Source of the DNA: CAYMRB01 sp964392615
GTDB lineage: Bacteria > Planctomycetota > UBA8108
Assembly: GCA_964392615.1 (NCBI GenBank)
Contig: CAYMRB010000135.1
Span: 1-21,273, forward strand
Direction: 5' to 3'
Length of the DNA stretch: 21,273 nt
Both the position numbers and the translations under genes were made by a program. The notes under the pieces were generated by a model. That model was given only the letters and a program-made list of their open reading frames with translations. It searched no databases and was not told the origin of the DNA. Position 1 is the first letter of the stretch; each line of letters begins with the position of its first letter. Positions 1-9,900 of the stretch are shown piece after piece.

Positions 1-663
1 CTCGACGACGTCGTAGATGACATCGCCCTTCTTATCGTACTGCCGCGGCTCACCGTAGCGGCCATCGCCATGCGTGAACTAGAGCCGCCCGTCGAGCGCG
101 AGCGTCATGCCATGTACGCCGTGATCGCTGTCGATGCCGCCGAAGCCGGTCAACAGCGGGAAGCGTCGGTCCGCGCGGTCGTCGCCGTCGGTGTCCTCGA
201 GCACGAGCACGTCGGGCGAGTTGCCGACGTACAGCCGGCAGCCGGTGTAGTCGCCACGCTCGTCGTAGAGCTCCTCGATCGCGATGCCCATCGGCACGGG
301 AAAGACGTTCTCGGCGAACACGGTGACGCGATCGGCGCGTCCGTCGCCGTCGGCGTCCTCGACGATCTTGATGCGATCCGTACCCGCGGCGCGCTTCAGG
401 TGACGGTTGTGCCAGAGCCGGTAGTTCTGCCCTTCAGCGATCCACACGCGGCCGCGCGAGTCGACGTCGACGCTGGTCGGGTTGTTGACATCGGGCTCCG
501 ACGCCCAGAGTTCGACCTCGAAGCCGTCGGACGGATGCAGCAGGGCAAACGAGTCGGCCGGGGCGAGCTGGGCGCGCGCGGTGGACGCAAGGACAGGAGC
601 GACGATCGCGATCACGAGGAGCGTTCGCGAGATCGAAAGACAGCGGCAGGCGGTCGAGTTCAA
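1..663 (-). pseudogene. PVC-type membrane-bound dehydrogenase, N-terminal part, interrupted by in-frame TAG and cut by window start
   Basis: This resembles the N-terminal beta-propeller of the planctomycete PVC-type dehydrogenase / heme-binding proteins, large secreted proteins thought to carry a propeller followed by HEAT and c-type cytochrome parts. Visible features are a signal peptide (about residues 1-31, ending at ASTARAQ), the opening FALLHPSDGFEVELWASEPD, the stretch PTSVDVDSRGRVWIAEGQNY, and DADGDGRADR and DTDGDDRADR, which are typical of the family. After LALDGRL (near residue 194) a TAG codon at 81-79 interrupts the frame. The same frame stays open to the window edge and still reads like the family (FTHGDGRYGEPRQYDKKGD), so the stop most likely replaces Trp or Tyr in a 'GRL(W/Y)FTHGDGR' strand. 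The only in-frame start before the signal peptide is TTG at 663, without a clear Shine-Dalgarno; no ATG is available in this frame. The electron-transfer C-terminus lies outside the window. Confidence 0.8.
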
Positions 664-829
664 GGCGCAGAGCTCGGAAGCGAGAGAAGATGGCGATGGA
701 GGGTCCCGGCAGTCCCTGCATGCTACCGCGAGGTTCTCTCGATTCGACCGTCAGTTTTCGGGGGCTTTCGCGATAGCGCCGATGAGCTGGCCGAGATCAT
801 GACGCTCGTTCCAGCACCGCAGTCGAGGA

Positions 830-2371
830 TCAAGTCCAACGTTCCAGAACATCGCGCAGGGCCGACATCTTGAGGGGCTTGGTGAGGTAGTCGCTCATTC
901 CGGCCTCGATGCACTCCTCGCGATCGCCCCGCAGCGCGTTCGCGGTCAGCGCGATGATCGGGATGTTCCTGTCGCCCGCTTCACTGGCCCTGATCTTCCG
1001 TGTGGCCTCGAGTCCGTTCATCTCCGGCATCTGCCAGTCCATGAGAATCAACGCGAAGTCCCGTTCCTGCCCTGCGATCTTGTCCACCGCCTCGCGGCCG
1101 TTCTCAGCCGTCTCGACGTCGACTCCGAGCTTCTTGAGCATGTTCACGCCAACCAGGCAGTTCACTGCGTTGTCCTCGACGAGGAGCACGCGTGCGTTGG
1201 AGCATTTGCGCTCGGTCGCCGAGTCGGCGGCGACCGATGGCTCGGCGACGGTCGAGTCCGAGCCGTCGACGGTCTGGGTACCGGGGCGTACTTTGCCCAG
1301 CAAGACGGTGAACCAGAACGTCGCTCCCTCTCCCAGGACGCTTTCGACACCGATCTCGCCTCCCATCAACTTCACCAGGTTCTTGCTGATAGACAATCCG
1401 AGACCGGTACCGCCGAATCGACGAGTGGTGGATGTGTCCTGTTGAGTGAACGCATCGAAGAGTCTGTGCTGATCCTCGAGCGCGATCCCGATGCCGGTAT
1501 CGCGAACCTCGAAACGAACCTCGACACTGTCGGCGGTTTCCGAGACCAACACACCGCGAATGGCGACTTCCCCTCGTTCGGTGAACTTGATCGCGTTGCC
1601 GGCAAGGTTGGTGAGGATTTGCCGTAGGCGGATCGAATCTCCTTGCACGAACTCGCAGATGGCTGGATCGAGGTCGTGCGAGAGCATGAGATCTCTCGAC
1701 CCGATTCTCACGCCGAGAAGGTCGGTGATCTCCCCGATCAAGGAACGGATGTCGAAGTTCGCGAGCTCCAGTTCAATCATCCCCGCCTCGATCTTGGAGA
1801 GATCGAGGATGTCGTTGATGAGCGCCAAGAGCACGTCACCCGATGACACGATCGTCTCGACGAATCTGCTCTGATCCGGATCCAGCTTCGTCTCCTGAAG
1901 GAGCTCGGCCATGCCGACAACTCCGTTCAGTGGTGTGCGAATCTCGTGGCTCATATTCGCGAGAAAGTCGCTCTTGATGCGAGCGGCCTTTTTCGCGGAG
2001 CGCACCGCTTCTTGGAGGGCGGCCTCGACGCGGTGACGTTCGGTAGAGTCGCGCAGGATCGCGGTGCGGTATTCGCCGTTCTCCGTGCGCCAGCTCGACA
2101 GGGACATCTCCGCGGGGAAGGCTCTGCCAGAGGAGGTGATGGCCTCGATTTCGACCAGCTCGGGCTTCTGCTCGTCGCTCGGGTCATCCGTTCTTTCCAC
2201 AAGAGCGTCGGCCTTGCTGCCGGGAGCCAGCAAAGATCCGAAACTCGGGCGCCCGTCGCCATTGCAGTCGTACTCGAAGAGCTCCCGTGCGGAACGGTTC
2301 CACGACACGATTCGTCCGCTTGCGTCGATGGTCAGAATGGCGTCGCGCGCAGAGGTGACGATCGAGCTCAT
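830..2371 (-). CDS. Hybrid histidine kinase, cytoplasmic half (PAS-HisKA-HATPase-receiver)
   Basis: This is the signalling half of a two-component hybrid kinase. It has a PAS domain (residues about 1-115, AILTIDASGRIVSWNRSA), a HisKA domain with phospho-acceptor His142 in FLANMSHEIRTPLNG, and an HATPase with N box (LRQILTNLAGNAIKF, about 249-263), G1 (DTGIGI, 291-296) and G2 (GGTGLGLSIS). A C-terminal receiver (about 394-513) has acidic residues at VED, phospho-acceptor Asp445 in LILMDWQMPEMNG, and Lys498 in the LTKP motif. The chain is expected to autophosphorylate at His142 and pass phosphate to Asp445. No DNA-binding output is attached, so a partner Hpt or regulator elsewhere is expected. 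Its ATG follows directly, in the same frame, on the TAG that ends the upstream sensor half, and there is no good Shine-Dalgarno before it. The two halves are therefore probably one gene with a nonsense codon. Reinitiation at TAG-ATG could still make this half as a soluble kinase. Confidence 0.9.
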   Translation of the reverse strand: MSSIVTSARDAILTIDASGRIVSWNRSARELFEYDCNGDGRPSFGSLLAPGSKADALVERTDDPSDEQKPELVEIEAITSSGRAFPAEMSLSSWRTENGEYRTAILRDSTERHRVEAALQEAVRSAKKAARIKSDFLANMSHEIRTPLNGVVGMAELLQETKLDPDQSRFVETIVSSGDVLLALINDILDLSKIEAGMIELELANFDIRSLIGEITDLLGVRIGSRDLMLSHDLDPAICEFVQGDSIRLRQILTNLAGNAIKFTERGEVAIRGVLVSETADSVEVRFEVRDTGIGIALEDQHRLFDAFTQQDTSTTRRFGGTGLGLSISKNLVKLMGGEIGVESVLGEGATFWFTVLLGKVRPGTQTVDGSDSTVAEPSVAADSATERKCSNARVLLVEDNAVNCLVGVNMLKKLGVDVETAENGREAVDKIAGQERDFALILMDWQMPEMNGLEATRKIRASEAGDRNIPIIALTANALRGDREECIEAGMSDYLTKPLKMSALRDVLERWT

Positions 2372-3487
2372 CTAGCTGCGATTCTGCCGCAAGCTCCGGT
2401 CGCTCGCTTGGCGCGCCAGTACTGCGCCGGCCAGTATCCAGGTCATCACGGCAAGGACGACGCCGGCGAAACAGAACGCGATCGATATTCCCGTCGCGAG
2501 CGTCGATGCGTATTTCGCCAGGCGAGACTGCGGCGCGAAGGCTACGAGGCGCCACGGGCCGCGATCTCGCGGTGACTCGGGGTCTCCCCACGAGATCCGT
2601 CGTACCGTGTACAGGCCGCTGTCCAGCTCGAGTCGGGTTTCGTCTCGCTCCGTGATTCGTGTCCAAGCCTCGGGATGGTCCTTGCCGAAGTTGCAGGCTT
2701 GGCGCTCCGGGAACATGAACCCCCACTCGCTCTCTGGCGTCGGCCCCTTCAGGTAGTATCCATGCGAGTCGAGTAGGTACGCCGTGGTGTACTCGGAGAA
2801 CTGCAGTCGGCTCACCCGTGATAGAAGATCACGTCCGAGGTAGTTCAAGAGGAATATGCCTCGTTTCCGGCCAGCCGCATCGAACACTGGAGTTCCGAAC
2901 CGGATCATGGGTTTGTGCGGCACCTCGACCTCGCCATGCTCGACGTTGAGGTCGAACGGAGAGACGAAGATCTCCCCTCGGCGCTTCGCGAGAGCAGCCC
3001 TGAGGTAGTAACGATTTGATTTGTCTTGTAGCCAGCCCTTTTCGACCACCGAGGCGCGACCGTCGTGATGATTCACGCGGATACGTTCGATTCCAGCCTG
3101 GTCGACGAGGCGCAACTGGTCGTAGACTCTCCGCTTGCTCGCGAAGCTCCCCAGCATTCGGGTCATGTCGGCCATGGCTTTCGGGTCCAGGCCGGCGCCC
3201 GGCCCGAAGACGCCGGAGGCCTCGATCTCCTGCGCCAAGAACAGGGTCTCTGCGAGAATCGCGTCGACGTCGTCCTGCAAGCTGTCGCGCAGTAGCTCCG
3301 CGGCCCTCTCGTCTTGCCAAGCCACGGACTCCCGTTCGGACCGAACCTCCACCAGGTAGAGACCGGTTCCCGCCAAAGCGATGAGGACGATGGCCGGCAG
3401 AAAGAGCATCGCGGCCAAGCCGAACCTCTCCGGGGCGACCCTCCGACGATTAGAGCCGCCAGACGGTCGCTTGGGGCGAACTGCCAT
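2372..3487 (-). CDS. Membrane sensor half of the same histidine kinase (two TM segments, Cache-like periplasmic domain)
   Basis: This encodes 371 residues with the plan of a dCache-type sensor: a basic N-terminus, TM1 about 23-46 (AAMLFLPAIVLIALAGTGLY), an extracytoplasmic domain of about 290 residues, and TM2 about 335-358. The periplasmic part has the PDC/Cache-like stretches YDQLRLVDQAGIERIRVN, NRYYLRAALAKRRGEIFVS and a later FGTPVFDAAGRKRGIFLLNY, which usually bind a small ligand. After TM2 the linker SDRSLRQNRS reaches TAG (2374-2372). The frame then continues without shift into the PAS domain of the downstream entry, at the point where such kinases run from linker into PAS. As it stands this half has no output domain. 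The start ATG at 3487 is supported by GAGG seven bases upstream. The ligand cannot be told from sequence. Confidence 0.85.
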   Translation of the reverse strand: MAVRPKRPSGGSNRRRVAPERFGLAAMLFLPAIVLIALAGTGLYLVEVRSERESVAWQDERAAELLRDSLQDDVDAILAETLFLAQEIEASGVFGPGAGLDPKAMADMTRMLGSFASKRRVYDQLRLVDQAGIERIRVNHHDGRASVVEKGWLQDKSNRYYLRAALAKRRGEIFVSPFDLNVEHGEVEVPHKPMIRFGTPVFDAAGRKRGIFLLNYLGRDLLSRVSRLQFSEYTTAYLLDSHGYYLKGPTPESEWGFMFPERQACNFGKDHPEAWTRITERDETRLELDSGLYTVRRISWGDPESPRDRGPWRLVAFAPQSRLAKYASTLATGISIAFCFAGVVLAVMTWILAGAVLARQASDRSLRQNRS

Positions 3488-3646
3488 GGAAGGACCTCAA
3501 CTCAAGAGTCTCTCTCCATCTATCGGCACATGACCAGGCCGACCTTCAACGAGTTCGGGCCCCGAGATTCGTCGGATCACAGGCGAGTCGTCGGTGAGGC
3601 GGGATGGGCCGCGCAGCCAGATTCGGTGCGAGGGAGCGGGCCTCGA

Positions 3647-6600
3647 TCATGTTCCGTCGCGCTGGAGCTCGTAGGCTCCGATGTCGACGCGGACATCGCC
3701 GTCATCGTCGCCGTCCACGAATCGGCTCTGGCCTGCGACATCGGTCTTGACCTCCTGCACGCCGTCCTTGAACGGATCGACGTCGACCGAGCTGTCGCCG
3801 GCGTCGATGAGAGGCGACGCGTCAGAGACGCGCGGCGAATCCTCTCGGAAAACCGGATCTTCCGTCCTGATGTGGCGAGGATCGCCGTAGTCGCGCAATA
3901 TCTTGTCCAACTCGCCCACGGCAGGGTAGATGCACGAACGCTCAATCGAGAGCTCGTCTCTCTCGCCGGGGCCCTCCTCCCCGGAGTAGCGATCGAGGTC
4001 GACTGTGCAGCCGAGGTTCGCCTCGAGATCGCTCTCTACCTTGCCGTTGTTCGCCACGATGGTGTTGGCGATGCGCACGCGACCCTTCCCCGGCTCGTCC
4101 TGCAGGAAGATGGTCGACCGGCTCGTCAACGCAGTCCCCCCGGGGAGAGCCTCGACGATCTCGTTGTAGTTTCCAGTGATCGTGCAATTCGTGATCGCTA
4201 CCGGGTCGCCCGCCTCCAAGCTGATCGCCGAGGCGTTGGCCGAGTAGTAGCCGCGGCAGGAGTTCTTCCAGAGCACGCAGTTCGTCAACAGTGCGGTCGC
4301 TCCCGAGATGCTGAGCGCGCCGCCGCTCGCGGTGGCACCGACGGCCTGGTTCCCCTCGAACGTGCAGCCTGTCAGCTCGAGTCGATAGTCGTAGTAGCTC
4401 GTCTTGACGGCGTCGAGTGCGCCGCCGGATACGCCGAATCGTCCGACGCCTTCGGCCCGGCGGCCGGCCTGGTTCCCTCTGAACACCGAGTCGCTGACGT
4501 CGAGATCGCAGGAGACCACCGTGATCGCGCCGCCGGACTCTCCCGCGACATTGCCGGTGAAGCGGCAGCCGTGGATGCTCAGACGGCCTCCCAACGCAAA
4601 AACCGCCCCGCCGTGAGCCTGCGCTTCTCTTCCCGCGATATTGCCGGTGAAGCGGCAGTCGCGGATGGTCGCGTTGCCCTCCGTCAGATACAGCGCCCCG
4701 CCATGGGATCCCACCTCGTTGTGGACGAACTCACACCCTTCCACGATCAGATCCGTTACCCCGCCGCGGGCGAAGATGGCACCGCCACGCGGCGCGACGT
4801 TGTCCTCGAATCGGATGTTGCGGAGCCGCACGCGGGAATCGTGTATGTACACGGCGCCGCTGGGAACACCGCCCTCGCAGTTCGGGTTGAAGCCGCTGAT
4901 CGTGAAGCCGTCGATCACCGTGCTGTTCTTGCGCCCGGCCAGTTGGAACGGTCGCATGCCCTTCCCGCGGCCAGAGATCCGCGTCGTATGCGCGGCGGGA
5001 TCACGCTGGGCGCGTTGGGTCTCGTGGCCGGCGAAGCCACCGTAGATTCCGACGTCGCCGAGCACGGCCATCGCTGCCGTGAAAGCGTAGTCGCCAGCGC
5101 CCACCCAGATCTCGGCGACATCATTCGCGGGCGACGCGTCGGAGTTGAGCCGATTCGCGTCTTCTATCGCCGTCCGCAGGTCGGCGTAGGCGGAGCCCCA
5201 GCTCCGCCCGTCGAGGCCGGCGCCGCCTGGCTTGACGTGGACGGTCCTCCCTTGGAGAGGCGAGGTCCCGGAGGAAGGGCCCTCCTTCTGACCACCGAGC
5301 CACCCCATCCACGCGGCTCCGAGCATCATGCTCGCGAAGATGGTGATAAGAACGAGGAGCCCCCGGCTTCGCCTCTTGGTCCACTTGCGCAGTCGGTAGC
5401 CCAGGCGCGGCGGTCCGGCCGAGACAGGCTCGTGCGCGAGGTAACGTTCGATGTCTCGACCGAGGTCCGCCGCCGTGGCGTACCTTCGAGCCGGCTCCTT
5501 GTCCATGGCCTTCATGGTGATCCAGTCGAGATCCCCACGAAGCTGTCGGGCGAGAAGTCGCAGCTCGGTTCCCCTCCTGTCCGCCGCGACTGCGGATCGC
5601 GGTCCCAGGCTCGTCAGGCGTGTACTCGGGCGAAGCGGGTCCTTCTCGCGGATGATCCTCTGAATCTCGGCGTAGCTCGCCTGGCGAAACTCGGTCGGCT
5701 CGAGAGGAAGTACGCCCACCAGCAACTCGTACAGCAGGACTCCGAGCGAGTAGATGTCCGTGCGGCTGTCGACGCCCGCGGCGCGCATCTCGGCCTGCTC
5801 GGGGCTCATGTATTCCGGGGTGCCGACGATCTGGCCCGATTGCGTGTAGAGCGTCTTCTCGGTCAGCCGCAGGTTCGTCGCCTTGGCCACTCCGAAGTCG
5901 ATGATCTTCGGCACGGGCACGCCGCTGTGGGCGGAAACGAGGATGTTGGTGGGTTTGATATCCCGGTGAATGATGCCCTTCTGGTGAGCGTGGCAAACGG
6001 CCTCGCACAGCGGCAGAGAGAGCCGCAGCCTCTCCCGTACGCTCAGGCTATTGCGGTCGCAGTACTCGGTGATGGGCTCCCCGGGGAAGTACTCCATGAC
6101 GAAGTAGGGTCGCCCGCCGGTCGTCGCTCCTGCCTCGTAGACCTTGGCGATATTCGGATGATCCAGGAGTGCCAGGACCTGACGCTCCGCCTCGAACCGG
6201 GCGATGACTGCCTTCGTGTCCATTCCCGGCTTGATGACCTTGATCGCGACACGGCGGTAGATCGGCTCCTTCTGCTCGGCGAGATACACCAAGCCCATAC
6301 CGCCTTCCCCGACCACGTCGAGGATCTTGTAGGCGCCGATCGTCTCCGGATGCGTGATGCTCTCCGCGCCGCCCGGAGTCGTCCGAGCCATCCTGGCCGA
6401 CTCGCGGACCGCGTCGACGACCGCCATGTCCTCCGGGAATCGAGCCTCGTACTCCTCGGGGGACGGCGTCTCGCCGCGTCGGCGTCGGTAGTCGAGATCC
6501 AGGAGGAGCAGCTCGCGAAGTAGCGCGGCCCTCTCGGTCCCTTGGGCGTCGCCGAGAAACGCCTCGACGCGCGGCGACTCGCCCCTCTTCCACTGCGATT

Positions 6601-6679
6601 CGAACTCGTGGCAGACGTTGTCGATGCGCTCCTCGGCATCGAAGGGCGCGGGCCCTTCGTCGAAGCGGTCCTGCGTCAT
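3647..6679 (-). CDS. Receptor-like Ser/Thr protein kinase fused to extracytoplasmic beta-helix (choice-of-anchor Q-like)
   Basis: This 1010-residue protein has a clear split plan. Residues 1-115 are the planctomycete-type leader found before many of their kinases (HEFESQWKRGESPRVEAFL). Residues 117-415 are a complete Hanks-type kinase: GEGGMG loop 124-129, Lys147 in VAIKVIKPG, HRDIKPTN 238-245 with catalytic Asp240, DFG 261-263, and activation segment ending GTPEYMSPEQ. A basic stretch (RKWTKRRSRG) precedes one TM segment at about 440-461. From about 477 comes a secreted domain opening HVKPGGAGLDGRSWGSAYADL, then repeated turns such as GGAIFARGGV, GGALYLTEGN, GGAVFALGG, GGAITVVS and GGALSISG, ending DASPLIDAGDSS and RVDIGAYEL. 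This is a right-handed parallel beta-helix, placed outside the membrane by topology. The ATG at 6679 has AGGAAG eight bases upstream. The ligand of the helix and the kinase substrates are unknown. Confidence 0.93.
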   Translation of the reverse strand: MTQDRFDEGPAPFDAEERIDNVCHEFESQWKRGESPRVEAFLGDAQGTERAALLRELLLLDLDYRRRRGETPSPEEYEARFPEDMAVVDAVRESARMARTTPGGAESITHPETIGAYKILDVVGEGGMGLVYLAEQKEPIYRRVAIKVIKPGMDTKAVIARFEAERQVLALLDHPNIAKVYEAGATTGGRPYFVMEYFPGEPITEYCDRNSLSVRERLRLSLPLCEAVCHAHQKGIIHRDIKPTNILVSAHSGVPVPKIIDFGVAKATNLRLTEKTLYTQSGQIVGTPEYMSPEQAEMRAAGVDSRTDIYSLGVLLYELLVGVLPLEPTEFRQASYAEIQRIIREKDPLRPSTRLTSLGPRSAVAADRRGTELRLLARQLRGDLDWITMKAMDKEPARRYATAADLGRDIERYLAHEPVSAGPPRLGYRLRKWTKRRSRGLLVLITIFASMMLGAAWMGWLGGQKEGPSSGTSPLQGRTVHVKPGGAGLDGRSWGSAYADLRTAIEDANRLNSDASPANDVAEIWVGAGDYAFTAAMAVLGDVGIYGGFAGHETQRAQRDPAAHTTRISGRGKGMRPFQLAGRKNSTVIDGFTISGFNPNCEGGVPSGAVYIHDSRVRLRNIRFEDNVAPRGGAIFARGGVTDLIVEGCEFVHNEVGSHGGALYLTEGNATIRDCRFTGNIAGREAQAHGGAVFALGGRLSIHGCRFTGNVAGESGGAITVVSCDLDVSDSVFRGNQAGRRAEGVGRFGVSGGALDAVKTSYYDYRLELTGCTFEGNQAVGATASGGALSISGATALLTNCVLWKNSCRGYYSANASAISLEAGDPVAITNCTITGNYNEIVEALPGGTALTSRSTIFLQDEPGKGRVRIANTIVANNGKVESDLEANLGCTVDLDRYSGEEGPGERDELSIERSCIYPAVGELDKILRDYGDPRHIRTEDPVFREDSPRVSDASPLIDAGDSSVDVDPFKDGVQEVKTDVAGQSRFVDGDDDGDVRVDIGAYELQRDGT

Positions 6680-6979
6680 GCGTTCGACTTCCTCAGCCCT
6701 TTCTGCGCCGGTGAGATCCGGATCCGAGGCTCTGCCACTCTACCGCTCAGCGTCGTTGTAAACCAGTTGATTGCAAAGGGATAGTCTCGCCTCGAACGGG
6801 CTCTGCTCGGCGTTGGGAACGGCCGTAGCGCACCCCGCGGAGAACTCCGGATTCGGAATCTCGAGATATCGTGGCGGGTGCGAGTTGGCGTTGTCGGTTG
6901 GGAGATGAGATCGAGCGGACTCGATCTCGCGGCTACGGCCTCTGACGACCGTTGTGGAAAGAAAGCAGAAAGGTCTGTC
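6680..6979. promoter_or_regulatory. Divergent intergenic region with clustered palindromes
   Basis: This is the 300-base space between the starts of the receptor kinase (leftward) and the large secreted protein (rightward), so it must hold both promoters unless they lie inside genes. It is less GC-rich than the flanking genes around 6745-6785. Three symmetric elements are visible: GATCCGGATC near 6717-6726, GATTCgGAATC at 6850-6860, and ATCTCGAGAT at 6858-6867, the last two overlapping. The element at 6850-6867 lies about 110 bases before the secreted-protein ATG and could be an operator. I could not assign convincing -35/-10 boxes, and palindromes of this length can arise by chance. Confidence 0.35.
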
Positions 6980-9900
6980 ATGTTCGTGATACTCCGATTC
7001 AACCAGAGGGTCTTCGCGGCCGTCGGACTCTGCTGCCTCGCTCTCGCGTCAACGCGGGGCGATGAGGTGGAGTCCTGGTACGTGCCCGGCACGGTGGGCG
7101 TCGAGGTCGAGCCCGCCGAGGTCCGATTCCGAGTGCGCTGGCAATTGGTCGAGCAGGATCAGGACGGCGAGTGGGTGATCGACGACGATGCCTGGCTCAC
7201 GTCAATCCAGACCGCCGAGGCCGCACCGTCGCGCCGCTACGGAGTGGCCTGTCGTGTGCTGCCCGGCTGGGTCGCTCCGGCGATCGCCGAAGTCCAGGTC
7301 GTCAGCGGACACGAGGTCGTCGCGCCGGTCGAGTTCCGGAGAGCTTCGGTCTTCGCGACTGTGGCCGAAATCACGCCGCAGACCGTGCAACACGGCGACA
7401 CTCTCAGCCTCGGCATCGGGGAAGTCGCGTCCGTCACGTTTGAGGGCGAACGGGATATCGCGTTGGAGGACGGCGTGTTTCGCTACCGCCCGACCTCGGA
7501 GGAGCGCACGCAGTTCACGGTCACGTTCACCGGGGCCTCCGGCGAGAACAACGTGGTGTTCACGCCGGTCGGTCGTCTGTCGCCGGAGCATTCCGTCATC
7601 GAGTATCGGGGAGACTTCCCGTACCCGGAGGCGGCGGAGAGAGTCTCGTTTCTGAACGTGATCGACGAGCTCAGCGCGAGCGCGAGGAGATTCAACTACC
7701 AGGACCAACCAGTGCGGGCGGTCACGGTGGCGGGGCCGCGACTGGTCTTCCAGAGGGGACACGAGCAGCGGCTGTTCCAGAGGCTCTGCTATGCACCCGA
7801 CCAGATCGACAATGACAACGTCGCGACGCTCGAGCTCTACGCCGACCAGGTAGTCATCCGAGGACGGGCGCACTTTCCTTCGACGAATGTGACGATCTAC
7901 GCCCGCGAGCTGATCTTCGAGGATGCCGGAGGCGACGTTGCGAGCATCGTGACAACGCCTGTCGACCAGCCGCCTGCAGCCGACGCGAATCCCGATTCGC
8001 GTCTCCCTGGCAACCAAGGAGACAGAGCCGGGAATCTGACGCTGAACGTGGCGCGTATCACGGCGCCGCCGCTGACGACCGGGCCGCGAGCGCCGGGGGC
8101 CGTCGTCCTCGACTTCCAGGAAGCCGACCGGGGATTGGTCTCGGAGATCGTCGAGAATGGCTTCCGTACTACCTGGGTCGGCTTCGGAGACCGTCCGACC
8201 CTTCAGAACGACTACGGGAACCACGTTCTCAGAGACTACAGCCGCAACAACCAGCTCGGCGCGGAAGTGGTGATCACCACTGTCGAAGGAGCCAGTTTCT
8301 TTTTCGAGGAGCTCGACTACAACAACCTCGAGGACAACGTCGGGCGGTCTGACGAGGTGATCCGTGTCTCGGCCTATCCGGCTCCATCCTCCCCGGACCA
8401 GAGGGTCCGCTCGATCGACCTGAAGCCGACTTCCGACAGGTTTGATCGGCTGACGAGCGACCAGCTCGATCTTCCCCCCGGTTTGGAGCTCGACCGCTTG
8501 AGCATCCTGATCTTCAGCAAGCGGGCCAACTACACGGTGGACAATATCGCGCTGCGCGGTGTGTCGCGGTCGTCCGCCAGGCTCGTCGTTGCCGGCGGCG
8601 ACGGACAGAACAGCGAAGCAGGGCGCAATGGCGCGCCGTTGGAGGGCTTTCGACTCAACATCCTCGACGAGTGCTGCTCGGCTCAGTTTCCAGCCGGCCA
8701 CATCTGGTACGACGAGTTCGAGGAGGACTGGCGCGGCCGCGTGATCTACGCCCACTGGAACCGCGGGGCGTGCTTCCTGTGCTTCCCGGTAGGCCATGAC
8801 GAGGGCAGTCTCGAGTGTCCGCGCAGCGGACTCGATGCCGTCTCCGACGGCAGTCCCGGGCGAGGAGGGAGTGGCGGGCACGTGTCGAGCCCCTTCGACG
8901 TCCGGGCGATCGCCGTCGTGGACGCGGGCCGTGCAGGCCGGGAGAGCGTACTCCGCTTCGGCTCGCGTGCAGAGGGGCCCGAGAACGCGATCAGGGTCAG
9001 GCGAGACACGTTCTGCGTCGGTTGCGGTTGGGGCCCTTGGTACGTGCTGGAGGAGTGCGGCAATACTGACGGCGTCGACCGCGGACCGGTCGCCCCCAAC
9101 GGCCCGAGACCGACGACGGACGGGCAATTCGTGGCAACCGGACCTCTGGCCTGGATTCACCCCGTCACGGTGCGCACGACGCTCGAATTCGCGCGAGCCG
9201 CATTCCTGAACGGGTATCCTGAGGTGGTCCGCGCCTTGCTCGAGCCCTATGCCGCGGCGCTTCGGGCCGCGGTCGACCTTCCGGAGTCCTTGGGCAATCC
9301 CGACCACGTTACTCCCTCGGAGCGGCACCAGCTGGAGCTCGCGCAGTTGCACAACGAGGTTCTGACGATCCTCGATCGCGTCAGGAATGGCCTCGACTAC
9401 TTCGGGTATCCCGCCGGGTGGGTGCCCATGCTGTCGTTCGAGGTCTCGCAGAGCCTCTTCGAAAACGAGGTCGAGGCCGCCGGTGACATCTTCTACGTCA
9501 CCTGGTACCTGCAACAGGCGGCTCAGGACGCCGTGGCGAGGGCCGCCGCGCTCACGAGGCTTCGGGGGGAGCTGTCGAGAGAGTTCGACGAGCTCGCCGA
9601 TGAACAGGTCGGGATGCTCAGCGAGTTCGATGAGCTCTACGCACGCGCGGCAGCGCTGGACCAGGAGATCCGCCACCAGGGCGGATTGTTGCGCACGCAC
9701 GAGGCGGCCCTGGAAGCTCGGGGGCAGCTCACTCTCGGGGTGAAGAAGGCCATGCGGACGGCCGCGAATGCCCTGAGGGCCGTCCCGTACCAGGGCGGCC
9801 TGCTTCAAGTCGGACTCAGCGCGGCCTCGAGGTTCAACGAGCAATCGGCGTACGAGAGTGTCGTCGACGGCGTCAACCTGGCCGGTCAGCTCATCCAGTC

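Noticed and set aside
70..873. A 267-residue plus-strand reading opposite the dehydrogenase
   Set aside because: The minus strand has a signal peptide and family motifs; the plus reading is shadow sequence.
3314..6523. A 1069-residue open frame on the plus strand opposite the receptor kinase
   Set aside because: It is the mirror of a high-GC coding region; it shows no domain, while the minus strand carries a full kinase with all motifs.
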